DNA from: Pipra filicauda
Lineage: Eukaryota; Chordata; Aves; Passeriformes; Pipridae
Assembly (NCBI RefSeq): GCF_003945595.2
Contig: NW_024103874.1
Coordinates: 754,001 to 818,000, forward strand
Length of the DNA: 64,000 nt
Direction of reading: 5' to 3'
Both the position numbers and the translations under genes were made by a program. This document shows positions 14,102-27,101 of this stretch, piece by piece. The stretch's first letter is position 1, and every line of letters begins with the position of its first letter. Under the pieces are notes generated by a model. It was given only the letters and a program-made list of their open reading frames with translations, had not been told where the DNA came from and ran no database searches.

Positions 14102-15870
14102 AATCACCTACATCTGTCTCCTGGCCTCGAAGGGACTTCTAATAACAAGAGGAAATCAAATAGCCCTGCAATAGTGTTTTCTTTATGAGATCTTTTACCA
14201 TTAGCTCTTGACTGCACAGGTTTCCACGAGTCAAGTGGAAGCTGAGTGAACTTGGGGTTTGCAGGGTGAGGTGCCCAGATGCTCCTCTTTGGCTGTGCCT
14301 CATCTGGCCCAAGCAGATTGCAGAGCTGAGGAGAAAAACCCTCTGACACACATCAGTGTATGCAACTGATTATCATGCACAAATCATTCCAGTTATTCCA
14401 CAAGTTTGTCTTCTGTCTATGTTTGTTGGAATGCTGTCAATGGGATAACCTCAGTGAAGAGACACAGGGAATTTTTCTATATTATCATATTAAAAAAAGG
14501 CAAGGTCAGTACCTTTAGAAACAGCCCTTTGGGTAAAGAAAGTAGAGAGAACAACAGTTTGAGTTGTACCTTTTAGAACAGCAGTTCCTTCCCTTCCTTG
14601 TCTGGTGGCTGGGTTGGCTATTTAACTGTGAAATATTAATTCTTGTTAGCTTTAATTTTTTTTTTTTTTTAGAAGCTTCCTTCATTGACAGGAGCACTCT
14701 AATAGCTGTAAAAAATTATCAGCCCAGCTTTGGAACATACTTCACAACCAAGGAGATATTAAATTCCCTCTAGTTCACTACATTTGCATTCTGCAGCTGT
14801 TAATGAGTTAATGATCTGTACAGTTTTAATGAAGAGAACATAAATGAAGAGACAGGGAAGTGCACTAGAGTTCATGAAGCTGGTGAGTGAAGGCTTTAAT
14901 TACACTCCCATCTTCAGGTCATTAGCTGCATAACTACCTGTGGACGAGCTGATAATTATTCTCTTGTGGCACTAATGAATTTTGTGTTTGGATTGGTAAA
15001 AATGTTGATCTCCTTGCTATGAACAATCAAACAGTGCCATGAGGTGGATCAAAAACTGCAGTCAACACACTTGACCATACTCTGCGTGTCCTCCCTCACC
15101 CCTCACGCTGCTGCATGTTGGGTTTAATTAAAACTTTTCCAGCTGACTTCCAATTATTTCACTGCAATTTGGACAGGAAATCTTTGTAGGGCCTTGCAAA
15201 AAGACGAGCTACAAGCATTTCATTTTTCATAAAAGAAGTTAGTGAGTGTTCTGACAGAATTTATAGAGACCAAAACTGGTTACATTATCCTTGAACTCAG
15301 GGATACCCATTTTCCCCTTTAAAAATTTGGGATTACTTCATGTCCCTTTTTTTGTCCCCCTCAATGCTCCTTTTTCTTTTGGAACATTGGTTCAAGGATT
15401 ACCTAGAAACAAATTCTCTGCATCTTTGTGATACCAGTGAGTAACTCTCAGCTAACATTGCCACATGCCAGAGGACAGAGCAGAAACAAGTTCCAGAGGA
15501 CAATTTTTGAATTTATTAAAAAACAAATAAGTGAAAAATTAAAAGACTTTATGTCTGTGTAGTTGGTGTGTTTGATTGCTCTTGGGGTAAAGCCAGTTGA
15601 TTGTACAGACATGTACAGCCTACAAAATAAAGCTATAACTGCAGCAGTGGGATGTGCAGCTGTTTTCTGAATCTGCCTACCACTGTCTAGGCAAGTTTAA
15701 CCCTTTCTGATTCAAAATCTTCTGGGTCACTTGGAAATGAAAAGCCTTCAATCCAGAGAAGCTTAAAAAAGTATAGAAAATCACGCACTGAGATGAGAAT
15801 ACTACACTTGTAAAAACAAGTAGTTACCCCTGTGGTTGTTACCACATGCTGTGCAAGCTCAGATGCAGCC

Positions 15871-15939
15871 TTTTATTGCAGCTGGGTTTATTAACAAATA
15901 AAAATATTTTATTGCAATAGGGTTTATTAACAAAAAAAG
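15871..15939. repeat. Imperfect 36-bp tandem duplication
   Basis: TTTTATTGCAGCTGGGTTTA at 15871 recurs as TTTTATTGCAATAGGGTTTA at 15907, each followed by TTAACAAA and an A-rich stretch. Two AT-rich copies lie head to tail. Confidence 0.85.
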
Positions 15940-17317
15940 CAGGGAACAGTGTGCATCTTAGGTTTTAATTAAAGGAGGAGTTAATTTTAGGATCCCTCCT
16001 GCTTGGGCTCTGCTCAGTCATACACTGTGAGTACACAGGTCTTGGGAGGAGGAGGACTCTCAGATCTCAATCAGAAAAGATACAGAATGGCACAGTTCCA
16101 TCTCCAAAACACAAGTGTCTTCACATTACAGCTAAATAAAAAACTGATCCTCCTGGCCAGGGTGATCTCCTTCAAAACACAGTGTCCACGCTGCATAATG
16201 AGCATAACTTGGAAACATTTGTTTTCATGAAAAAGAAATTATATGTTGCCCATGAAGTAGATTCACTCAGGATTGTTACTCGAGTAGTAACAGGCTATTA
16301 GTGAAAAAATTAAGTTGCACTTTCCTGTTTTTCTGTGGGATTTTATACTGAATATGTACCAAAGCTTGAGGTCTCTGTTGTACCCCTGCCATGTCCCAGT
16401 GATTTTTTAAATGGGTTATGTAGGCAAGTGGTTCATCTGGGAGTTCAAGTGACAGATGTTTGCAACTGAGCTATTTCTCATCTAGTTAAGCCTCTAAAAC
16501 ACTAATAACCAGGCCCATCCAGAGGACCATGATGTGACTCACAGTATTCTAAGGAATGATCAGGAGTTCAATGCTCAGATCCATTTCTGGAGGCCAATAG
16601 AGCTGTAATTGTTTTGGGGCATTTTGAAATGCCAGTGATGGCTTTCATTAATGCTGGAGAACATTCCTGCACTGTAAAGGAAGACAAAAATCCCTCAGGA
16701 TTTCAAACACCAGTCCAGATACAGGTTCATTTGCCCAGCAAATGATGTGTTGGGTACTTCTACAAGTGCCCCTTCAGATGCTGGAGCTTTGTTTTCCATC
16801 ACAATTCCTCATTTGTCCAATGCAACCAAAGCTTTCCTGATTTACTTAAGCTTCTTAGTAGAGCAAGAACTGTGTAATGCATTCAATGAAACAAATCAGA
16901 AGTGTTTACTTACAAAAAATTGAAGTCAAAGTGTCATAGAATAGTAATTTATCACAGGTTTTCGGTTCAGTGGTTCAGAACACGAAGCATAAAAAATATT
17001 AAAGAGTTCATTGTATAATAAAACAGCCTTGAGGCAATGTAAAATTAAAGTAAAAAATTGGACTGTGCAGTAGGATCATCAGTTTGGGGAAGCTGATTTA
17101 ATTTTATTACAAACAAAAGGCAATATCTAGATTTATCAGGGAGCAAGCATAAAATTTATCTGGACAAGTGGCTGCTTCAGCAGCTGTAAAATGCATTCCT
17201 GGCTCAGGGATAAGAACTGGAATGACAGCAATATTTGGGAAAAGCATGACCCACGAAAACAACAAGTCACGTTGTCACACTTAAATGCAGAGTTGGTCAT
17301 CTTGGTCATCTTGGTCT

Positions 17318-17496
17318 TGCTTCTAATAGAGCTACAGGACTAAGTATTTGCATGCACAAATGTAGGTAATTTCTAAATATGTGAAGTTGCACTGAAATCA
17401 AAGGGTATCAATCTCATTTCTAGAGTTAATCATCATCTTAGGTATTTTTATATGAAGAGCAATGGGATATTTTAAAATTTTCCTTACAGTTTTTCA
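17318..17496 (+). repeat. Duplicated 179-bp segment, copy A, flanked by 19-bp direct repeats
   Basis: This segment aligns without gaps to 19153-19331; I count 9 mismatches in 179 bp (about 95% identity). Copy A alone is bracketed by a perfect 19-bp direct repeat, AGAGTTGGTCATCTTGGTC, at 17289-17307 and 17496-17514. An extra partial copy (ATCTTGGTC) lies at 17308-17316. Removing 17308-17495 would restore a single copy of the 19-mer, so A looks like an insertion with a duplicated target. No poly(A) tail or CR1/LTR signature is present. Confidence 0.88.
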
Positions 17497-19152
17497 GAGT
17501 TGGTCATCTTGGTCCACTTCTTAAAAAAATAGAAAGAAGAATATCACATAGGTTATCTGAAGTTGTGCACTGGAATTAATCCACACAGTAAATCTCCAGT
17601 AGATTCAGTTGCATAATTTAATAGAGCAGATCAGTATTTCTGTAAAATCTCTACTAGAAGTCAAATAAAACATTCATGTTTTGGTCAGCACTAATTGTTA
17701 GATTTGACAGTTTAAGTCTATATGGTTTTAATTCCTTTTTGCCCAAGAGAGCACAAAATTTTACACCACTGACTTATCCAGCAGATGCCAGACTGGGATC
17801 AGGTCCTGTCACCTTTGATAATCAAATTAATATCACAGCACTCCAGGCCACTTCTTACAGGAATGGAGCACAGCATTCTCAGTTACTTCAACATCTTTTC
17901 ACTTCTGGGAAAAGAAAACACTCTTCCAGGCAAACAGGAGTCAGAATTGCTCCATTTTGTCTGAAAAACTACAACACTGCTGAAATCAGAGCTTAGTTTT
18001 TTCCTAGATCTGAAAAGCAACTCTTCTTGTACTTTCCTTCTTCTTCCTAACACCCTAAAAACGTAGTTTCCTTTTTCAGAGGCCTACAATGATTTCTATT
18101 TGCTTTGTGATAACTTGAATCTGTTTGCAGTTCCAGTGTTTGAATCATTTTTAGGGAGCAGTTGTTCTCTGTGCAAGTACAAATGTTCTCCCCTGGGGCT
18201 GTTTTGCAAGCACAGCAGAATTCCCTCATGTTTTCTCTCACAGCAGCTTTGGTCTCAAGAGATTTGGTAAAAGTTCGCTTTCATGAGTTATAATAAGTGA
18301 TTTAAAAGAGGCAAAGTGACAGATAAACACCAAATATAAATAGTAAGTGTAAGCAGCCTTAGGGAAGATATTAAACATGTTCACCTTAATATTCTCATGT
18401 TTTTTATAGAACACTCCAACCAAGGACTAGGAACACACACACCCCTTGTCAAGACTTTGGGGATAATCATCATGGGCTCTTCAATGTCCCTGTGACAGGA
18501 AGAACATCTGGTTCCTGCTCAGAGGTAAATTATAACATTATCAGCTTCAGCAGCATGATGGGAGTTTTATAGATCCCATGTCAAAAGCCCATTTAGGGAA
18601 AAGTAAATTAAAGGATTATCTGATCTAGAATGCAGCTCTGCTTTGTAGATTAGTGTTTTGATTTAGCAGAATGCTGTGTGTGTGGGAAGTGTCACAATTC
18701 AGCCCTGGCTGCATTGAGCTGACACTGTTGGATCCTAATTCCATTTGCAGTGTTAGTGCATCAACTGAAAGTAGAAATTATTTTTCTTTTGTTTACAGTC
18801 AAGGAACAAAAAAGTTCATTTACTTTGCTCGGGGTCACTCAAAGCAATGGAGAAGAACTCAAGTGTGGCAGTTCCCAAAACTATATGTACAATATCCCAT
18901 CTTCTTTACCCCTGGATAATTTTGGAGAGGACGCTTGGCAAGTGTAACATATTTGAGTAGAATTCATTTTAGCTGTTCTGAAGAAGCTGTTCTAGTTTAA
19001 AATATACACAGGGTAATTTTTTTGAGAGGTTCCAAACCTGTTTAATCCATTTTTCTCTGCACTTTACATGTGTAATTGCACTTGCCTGCAAATAGCATTT
19101 GAGTGAATGCACAGATCAAATAAGCTGACAGCTCACATATACAAATCCTGTT

Positions 19153-19331
19153 TGCTTCTAATAGAGCTACAGGGCTAAGTATTTGCTTGCACAAATGTGA
19201 ATAATTTCTAAATATGTGAAGTTACACTGAAATCAAAGGGTATCAATCTCATTTTTAGAGTTAATCATCATCTTAGGTATTTTTATATGGAGAGCAATGG
19301 GATATTTTAAAATTATCCTTACAGTTTTTCA
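19153..19331 (+). repeat. Duplicated 179-bp segment, copy B
   Basis: It has the same orientation as copy A, 1835 bp downstream. Similarity starts at TGCTTCTAATAGAGCTACAG and ends at TTACAGTTTTTCA. No flanking direct repeat is seen here, so B is more likely the source and A the derived copy. Alternatively both are members of an unrecognised dispersed family. Confidence 0.88.
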
Positions 19332-20441
19332 AATATTTCAACCAAATAAAATAAATAGGCAGTGACCCAGGTCCTGTAATTAGCCTTCCAACTTCAAATC
19401 TCTGTTGGGGTATTGGAGATCATTTATGCAATGTAAGTGAAGTGTTTAAAAATCAGAGCCAGGTAAAATTCTCCAGGTCCCAACATGAAAGATAAAGAGA
19501 CAGTGACTGTCTCTAAATTCCATCTAACTTATACTGAGAGAATGACACGGATTCAAAGCACTGAATAATCATTCACCTGATTATTCAGAGGAATTGAAGT
19601 TAATGTTTAGTATATATTGAACATAAAACACAGGTGATGCTGTATTTTTAGGCTATATTTGTGGATTTGTATAGCCCATGAGCTGCCCTTGTATTTCTCT
19701 GTTTTCCTGCATTTTATAGATCTGTACAAACCAAGGAGAAAGGGAACAGCCACAAGCTGATCCTGCCTGGAAAACACAACCCAGTGGGAAAGGGGGAATG
19801 AAAAGGCTGCTTGAAAAGCAAGCGAGCAGAAGTCTATTCTCTGATTCCCACTCTTCTGGTTCAAGATGAAATGGAGATGATGAAAATCAAGATGAAACTG
19901 TCTGAATGTTAAAGAGGTGCAGCTGCAGCCACAGATGTAGATTTTCCTACAGACCAGAGCAGAGCAAATGAGAAGGAAAGTGCATCTTCCCTCCCTCTCC
20001 CACAGCCTGCTCTGCCCAAGCTGCTGCTTTCCAGCCACAACCTGCAGTAGCAATAACTTTTATTGGTATTTTTTTTGGGGAATTCCCCAGCCACCCCAAA
20101 GGATTTTCAGGAATAACTCTCCCCTGAACTGTGTTGTTGCTCTTTTTGACTCATTTGTTGGAAGCCCAGCAGGTTTCATATCCCCCTTGGGAAAGGTTCT
20201 GTTTGGATTTTTAGCGCTCATTAATTGACTTCCTAAAGCATATTATGTTAGTAAACCTATTCCATGTAATATACTCAGAACACCTATTTGGAAAAAACTC
20301 CTTTAGACGAGGAAGTTTGGTGTGTTTGGATTTTCTGAAGGTATATGTGGTTACTCCAAGGAAAATACGGATACACAGCTAGAAAGTGAAATAGTTGCTT
20401 TCCGAACCTTCCGAACTGGAACATCCATTTTGATTTTTCTT

Positions 20442-20459
20442 AAAAAAAAAAAAAAAAAA
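20442..20459 (+). repeat. Poly(A) tract, 18 bp
   Basis: Eighteen A follow TGATTTTTCTT. No retrogene or SINE body is recognisable upstream, so it is called as simple sequence only. Confidence 0.95.
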
Positions 20460-22666
20460 GTTCAAAACAGAAAACCACAGAAGGAAGATTTTTTAAACAG
20501 GATGCATTTTTAGTTAATCCTAAATTAAATAATCCCACCTGAATTTGTTAAATAAGCCTAGCTGAGTTCATTAAATAGCCCCAGCTGAGTGTATTCATCA
20601 CCTGACCCCATTCCCCTCATTTTTGTCCCTATAAATGGTGAGATCAGTGTACGGCCAATTTGTTAGGGCTTAGGTGGGAATTTGCAGTGTGGAGGGTTAA
20701 CTTGCCATGAAGGGGAAAATAAAGTAATTCAAATTTTGTTGTTTTTAAGAGATGGAGAAGCCTTTTCAGTAGCTTTTGCTAGATTGAGGAGGTTTTATTT
20801 TCTGAGCTGTGCTTCAAGTGTAAAGATCTGTTCACTACTAAGTGTAGGGACAGTTTTCTATTAAACCCAAACCTACCAGTCTAAATAAGGATAATAAAGA
20901 GGCTGGAAAAAAGGTGGAGAGTGAGGTGCCAATGTCCCAGAGGAGGTCACAGCAGAGCCCCTGGAAGGACCTACATCTCCTTAGGTAAGTTATTTACTGA
21001 CTGCACTGAGCTTTGGAATTGCTTCCTGCTCCAGAGGGGAGACCTAATTCCTCACTCAGGCCTCCATTGCTGGTGACTTATGAAGCCATCTGTACCTTAT
21101 GAATATAAATCCCATTTTCTTTGGTATGGTTATATATAGTTATATCATTAGGGGATGGCATATTCCATATACAGAGGAGGACAGAGGTTCTCTCTTTAAA
21201 AACAGTTTTCCAGCAACACAAATGATCATGTGCTCACAAAGATAAATTACTTCATTTTACTCCTGCTGACGTGAAATATGTCAATTAAAATATTAACATG
21301 TTTTTAATTCAGTAGGTTGATTCTTACTTTGCCTTTTTTTAAGTAATTTGTCTTTGTTTGCTGCCTGAAAGAAATGTGGGATATTTATTCCTCCCTTGAG
21401 GCAAAATGGTGTCCAGTCCATGAAATACTTGTTCCTATCCTCTGCTGTTTTGCCCCAAAACTAATAGTGCTGTCAGCTTTTCTTCCTTGGAGACAGGAAG
21501 CAAAGCAGAAAAAAGATGTTTTATGTATTACATAACGTTATGGTTTCTGGAAAGTCCTATACCTGGTGTGTGCAGGCAATATGATGTTTTTGTTCCAGTT
21601 TTTCTTGCTGAGAGTCCATCAAAACTGGCCAGGGTACAATTGAGCTCTAACCATTGTGCCTGAGATGTGCCATCTTGTGAAAATAATGGGAAGGGCTGCT
21701 TTTATGCTGCCTTTTGTGTAAGAAAGAGGTTAATGATGTGAGAAGCTTTCAGGCACTGGAGCAGGAGGCAGGGAAATGGGATTCTCAGCTGAAACTGCCT
21801 GGCTTGGGTCAAAGGGGGACCTTGCTCTGGACCTTGTAGTTTTGAAAAGCGAGAGGAGATGGAGCTTTGAAAAGAGGAAGATAGAGCTTTATCACTTCCC
21901 GGGGCTTGAGAGAAAAGTCTGTCTCTGCTCTTGTCTGCAGGCCCTGGAAATGTCTGTGCAGCTCCCAGGGCTTTAAAGGTGTTTATCAGTGAGTCAGTGA
22001 GCCCAGCACTGGGCTGACATTTTCCAGGGCAGGTTTCTGAGCTGTGCAATGAGTTGGCACTGAAATAATTGGCCTATTTCTTCAAAAGTGACAAAGATCC
22101 CCCTGACATCTTCATTACATCCTGAGACATTTAAGAAGATAACGCCAGGCACCCATATTTGAAAATCCTAGCCTTTTACCTCACCAGAGACTTTACCTCA
22201 GAAGGAATTTGTGAAGATTACTGTGCTCCTAATGCCTTTTGAAAACCCTGAGAGGTTTTGGGAGGAAGGTGTAAGAACAGCAGCAGTGTTCCAATGCAGC
22301 CTTCAGTGTCTCTGCTTACAGGGTCAAACCTCATTCTAGGGAGCCAGTGGCACCATAAACCAGAAGTTTGGAAGCTTAGAATACAGGGGGGTAAGACAGT
22401 GTTATGTGCACAAACACTTGCAAGTTCTTTCATAAACTTCATAAGTGTTACAGCTGCAATACTGACAAAACTTCAAAGGCACAGTTATTCCCTTTTTCCA
22501 GACCTAGAAGCTAATGGCAAGTGACTTGCTTCAAGGGTTTTAACTGGAAACAACAATGAAGTGAACAACAGATTATCCTCAGTTTTCCAGTCAGAACTCT
22601 TTATGTAGGTAGGATTTTATTCCATGCCATTGAAGTCAAACTTTTCTTCTTTCCTTTGCTTGATGT

Positions 22667-23220
22667 GCTGCTTTTGGCTGGGATGGAGTTAATTTTCTTC
22701 ACAGTAGCTGATGTGGGGCTGTGTTTTGGATATTTGCTGGAACCCCTGGGATAACCCAGGGATGGTTTTGTTCTTGCTGAGCAGGGTTTGCACAGTTGAG
22801 GCCTTTTCTGCTCCTTGCCCACCCTGCTGAGGAGGGGTTGGGGGAGCACAAGGAGTTTGGAGGGGGCACATCTGGGACAGCTGATCCCAACTGAGACAGG
22901 GGATATCCCAAACCATACAGCATTGTACTCAGCATGGGGGGAAAAAGGAGGAAGGGGGGATGTGTAGAGTGATGGTGTTTGCTTTTCCCAGGTCACTATT
23001 ATGTGTGTCTGTCCTGGGGATGCTGAACCCCTGCCTGTCCATGGAAAGTGAGGAAGGAATTCCTTGTTTGCTTTGCTTGTGGCTTTTGTGTTACCTGTTA
23101 AACTGCCTTTATCTGAATCCTTGAGTTTTCTCCCTTTTACTCCTCTGATTCCCCCATCCCACCGGGGCAGAGTGAGTGAGTGGCTGGTGAGGCTGAGTCT
23201 CTGCCTGGGGTTAAACGTGA
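22667..23220 (+). mobile_element. Probable solo LTR of an avian ERVL-type endogenous retrovirus
   Basis: The block starts near TGCTGCTTTTGGCTGGGATG and passes through GAGTTAATTTTCTTCACAG, GGGACAGCTGATCCCAACTG and a degenerate core-promoter region near 22933-22960. It ends with a CCCCCATCCCACCGGGGCAG segment and GGGGTTAAACGTGA. This order matches the ERVL-type LTRs that are abundant in birds, about 555 bp long. The polyadenylation signal region is present but degenerate (GTTAAACTGCCTTTATC, 23098-23114). No internal gag, pol or env region follows on either side, so it is a solo LTR. Exact ends and a target-site duplication could not be fixed. A 231-codon open frame on the minus strand here is spurious. 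Confidence 0.75.
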
Positions 23221-24476
23221 TATTTGGTTTCCACAGACAATTAAAAACTTCAGAATTTGCATTCCCTAAATTGCAGAATTTTCTTTCTGAGGACAAGTAG
23301 AAAACGAAGTCTCTTGTTTATCATCAGTTCCATTAGTATTTATCTTCAAATAACATAATTAAACTGATGAACAGCTCTGCCTATTGCTTGTCTTACAAGG
23401 AAATCACTTTCAGACACTTGAAAACTAAACACAGAGATTACTCAACTGGCTAACAATTTTGAACTGAACTATCCTTCACTTTTAAAGGCAATTATGAAGG
23501 CTCTTGACATATGTAATATTCTAGCTGTAATCTGATTAGTAGAAGCAGCAGTGGTAGGACAAGTTGCAGTCTGGATGAATTTACTGCCAAGGCTAAACTA
23601 CTTTTCAGCAATATTCATTTTTCAAGGAACAGATGGTTTAATTCTCTGAACCAGGTGCTGATAAATAAATGGAAAATCAGAGGTGAGGATTGAAGTAACT
23701 GTTACACACCCTTCAGAATTCCGCAGGTTTTAAAGGGATGCAGCCACTCCAGCCCCAAGGCATGGAGTTTTAGCTTCTTCAGGCTGGAGTACTCCCAGCC
23801 TCAAGTGATGTCATATTATGAAGCCTGTAAAATGACCACTTCTTCAAAACTAGGTGAAGGAAGCAATGAAAATACTCAGTTTAAACACTTGGGAACTTGG
23901 GTTTGCAGCAAAAACTTGGGGCTTATAAGACGTATTAAACAATCTATTAAATTGTTTGTAGCTTTGTAAAAATGGGAAGGTTTTAACCAACCAGCAGCCA
24001 GGTTTTGGACAAAAGTGTCCATCAGTGAAGTCATTCAGTTGCAACTTTAGCTGCAATATTTGTTGTGATCATACTTTTAGGTGGAACCTTTTTAAGCAAT
24101 CTGGGATGGACAGGGCAATGGCATGGCAGCTGAACACTGAATAAACCATGAACCTCAAGACTTTGAGTTGATGAATCCAACTTCAGTGGCTCCAACAACC
24201 TCACCAACCTGCTCTGCTGTGACTGCACAGGACCCAAGGCTTAGCTGTGAAGTGACACAGTTTGGCAATTTCTAAGCAGATTCTTATTTTCTTTGATCAG
24301 GCAAATAAAAACATCCTGCAGTGAATTCCAGCTGCATCTGCTCACCAGTTGTGTTCACTGAAAATTCCCCGGGAAGGCCACACAAAGCTCATGGTGGTGT
24401 ACAATTGATATCCTGCCCCTAGAGAACAGTAGATGCTACCAGAGGCTTATTTGAACGAGGTTTGAGGATGGGAAGG

Positions 24477-24770
24477 GAGCTACAAGAAAGATGGAGAGAC
24501 TATTTACAAGTGCTTGGAGTGACAGGACAGAGGGCAGGGTTAGATGGGATGCTGGGAAGGAATTCTTGGCTGTGAGGGTGGTGAGGCCCTGGCACAGGTT
24601 GCCCAGAGAAGCTGTGGCTGCCCCATCCCTGGAAGGGTCCAAGGCCAGGTTGGACGGGGCTTGGAGCAACCTGGGCTAGTGGAAGGTGTCCCTGCCCATG
24701 GCAGGGAGTGGAATGAGATGATCTTGAAGATCCCTTCCAACCCAAACCATTCCATAAATCTATGATAATG
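24477..24770 (+). mobile_element. CR1 LINE fragment, 3' end
   Basis: This forward copy of about 290 bp runs from CTACAAGAAAGATGGAGAG through CCTGGCACAGGTTGCCCAG to ATCCCTTCCAACCCAAACC and a degenerate terminal CTATGATAATG. It is of the same subfamily as the copies at 6401 and 40668. Confidence 0.93.
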
Positions 24771-25889
24771 AGACTGGGATTATTTAGCTGTCAATAGTTC
24801 TGTTAAGGGAGACAAACTCCTTCAAAGGAAGAGTCAATAATGCTGTACTTTCTCCAGTGTCATTAATTGAATCCCCCTGTATCCCACCACCTTGGATGGT
24901 GCAGCTCATTACTTGTGGAGTAGGGCAGGGACACACCCAAGGTTTAATGGGATCAGGGGAGCTGTGCTGAGAGAAGATTTCAGCTGAATTACACAACAAA
25001 GGCTATTTGATTCATTATTCTCAATTTAGGGCTCTCATAGCTGGATGCCTGTTATAAAAAGAGAAGGAAATTGGGAAGGGCAAGATTGGCTCAAAATGAG
25101 TCCTGCAGTCGATTAAATTGGGACTTTCTCTGCTTGGCTTTTCTCAAATGCAGTTTCAAAGCTCTGTGGAGGGGTTGGCAGTGTTTCCTTCCCTTCTTCC
25201 CCAGAACTAGAAAGAAAAATGGTCTTTAAATTGAGTAAAGCCTAATTGCCACGAGGCAGAGGAACAGAAGCCCTGGCAGTAATTTTCCCTCACCTGAGGA
25301 GTGCAGGTAGGAGTGAGTTCTGTGGGAAAGGCACAGACACTTCATTAGGAGGGAAGTTCCTGCTGGGTCCAACTGCACGTGTTCATTCCTTCCCTGACTC
25401 GTTTTCTCGCTGCTATTATGAGCAGGGTTTTGTTTCTACTCTTAGTTTTGGCAGATTTACACACAGAGCTGGGCTGGGGGTGATTTACCTCTTACAGAAC
25501 TGCCTTTGACCTTCTCCACGTGCAGAGAGGTGGGGAGGGTTTGGGTGGGAACAAGGGTGGCACAGCTGGAACATGGACAAGTACTGAGCCCTTGGGTGTC
25601 ACCTCACTGGAGTATTTTGGCCTCTTACCTCCCTGGAAAATAGATCAGTGGAGGTTTTATCCCGTAAATTGAACAATACACAAGCCATAAATGAAGCTCT
25701 GATTTTTATCCGTCATAAATTTTCCAACAGAAAACTTGTGTTGTCAGAATTGAAGTATTTCACAGGATCTGTTAATTTTGGCATCAATGTTTTTGGTAGG
25801 AATTTATGAAAACACACCATTTAGGCTTCTTTATTTAGTTCTGATAATCTTTAATTTCTTATTTTGTTTAGTTTCAGATTTTAAATGTA

Positions 25890-25946
25890 ATTATGCAAGA
25901 ATTACAATAGTTATTGTAATATTACAATAATTAATAATTGCATAAT
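25890..25946. repeat. AT-rich nested inverted repeat
   Basis: The outer arms ATTATGCAA (25890-25898) and TTGCATAAT (25938-25946) are perfect reverse complements. Inside them ATTACAATA pairs with TATTGTAAT, and ATTGTAATATTACAAT is a palindrome at 25913-25928. The 57-bp unit could extrude as a hairpin; no transposon ends are recognised. Confidence 0.8.
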
Positions 25947-27000
25947 GAATAGGATGTGCCATAATTAATTTTGACCTTTAATATTCTAAACATTCCCTTC
26001 ATGACACAATATGGAATTTTTAGTCTGTGAAGAACATCCAATGTTCACTTTGTTCTGAAACAGAATGAAAATAAATGTCAAAAAACACAGTGCTCCATGG
26101 AATGTATGGTTGATTTTTCTCAACAGATGTAAGAGATAATATTTCAAAGTGACTTAACTTTGAAAAACAGCTTCAGTTTGCCTTCAAAGCATTCAAAACA
26201 ATCAGTCATGGATTTTTCTTATTCATATACAGGCTTTTGGGTTTTTTGGTTTATTTTCTTGTGGTTTAGGATTTTCAGAAACTAAAACAAATCTAGACAA
26301 GGAACTTCAGATGATGATAAGTAAACCTTGCATAATAAGGAAAATAAGACTGCAGAAAAGATTCTGAAGTAATCTAGAGCTTAAATTTGATTATAGGGCT
26401 GAAGCAGTGTGTGTGAAAGGGGCAGGAAAAGGTGCATTTTAGCCAGTCTGGATTTGCAAATTCATGTAGACACATTTCAGTTCCTGTGGCCACCAGGATA
26501 GAAACTTTTCCCCAGTTATGCTGATATTTGGATATTTATCCACTTAAGTTCTACTTATAAACATCCTTTGGGTTCTGAAACACACAAGAATAACCCTAGA
26601 AATTAAGAAATTGAATATTTTGAAACATTTTCCTTTTTGCAAGTAGAGTAAACTACTGTAGCTCAAGGGTGTATCAGGAATGAAACTGGGAAGCTGAGTA
26701 TAAGAAGGGGACAGATGGATTGACAGAAGGACTAACATAAAAAAGTTTATTTTCTTTTGGCTGAGTATTTGCTTGGCAGCCAATGGAGTGTTTGATTATT
26801 ATTCCAATGAAACACAGGCTTTTTCCTCTTGAATGTCACTACAGAATGTCTTGGCCTATTTTAAAGCTATTTTCTTGGGTATTTGTTTTGCAAATCCTTT
26901 TCCATACCTGTGTGTGTTAATGTTTTTTCACCATTTGGTTCCACAGTGGGAAAGAGAGGGGAATTATAACTAAGTGTTTAGACCACACTCTTCGGGACAG

Positions 27001-27101
27001 GGTGGGATTGTTGGGGTGTCTTGTGCAGGACCAGGAGTTGGCCTGGATGGCCCTTGTGGGTCCATTCCAGCTCAGGATATTCTATGATTCTATTATTCTA
27101 T
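27001..27101 (+). mobile_element. CR1 LINE fragment, 3' terminus, different subfamily
   Basis: The sequence GTGCAGGACCAGGAGTTGG, then CTTGTGGGTCCATTCCAG and CTCAGGATATTCTATGATTC with repeated ATTCTAT is a CR1 3' terminus. It belongs to a subfamily distinct from the GGTTGGAAGGGACC type. About 100 bp remain. Confidence 0.85.

Larger units (their letters stand above)
14102..22666. other. Non-coding flank with the duplicated segment
   Basis: No gene is seen. It holds homopolymer runs, the 36-bp tandem duplication at 15871 and the two copies of the 179-bp segment. The 148-codon minus-strand frame at 19607-20053 has no recognisable domain. Confidence 0.7.

Noticed and set aside
19607..20053. 148-codon minus-strand open frame
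   Set aside because: No known domain, no splice or promoter context, and the composition is like that of the surrounding non-coding DNA.
22601..23296. 231-codon minus-strand open frame
   Set aside because: It lies almost wholly within the probable ERVL-type LTR, antisense to it, and has no recognisable domain.
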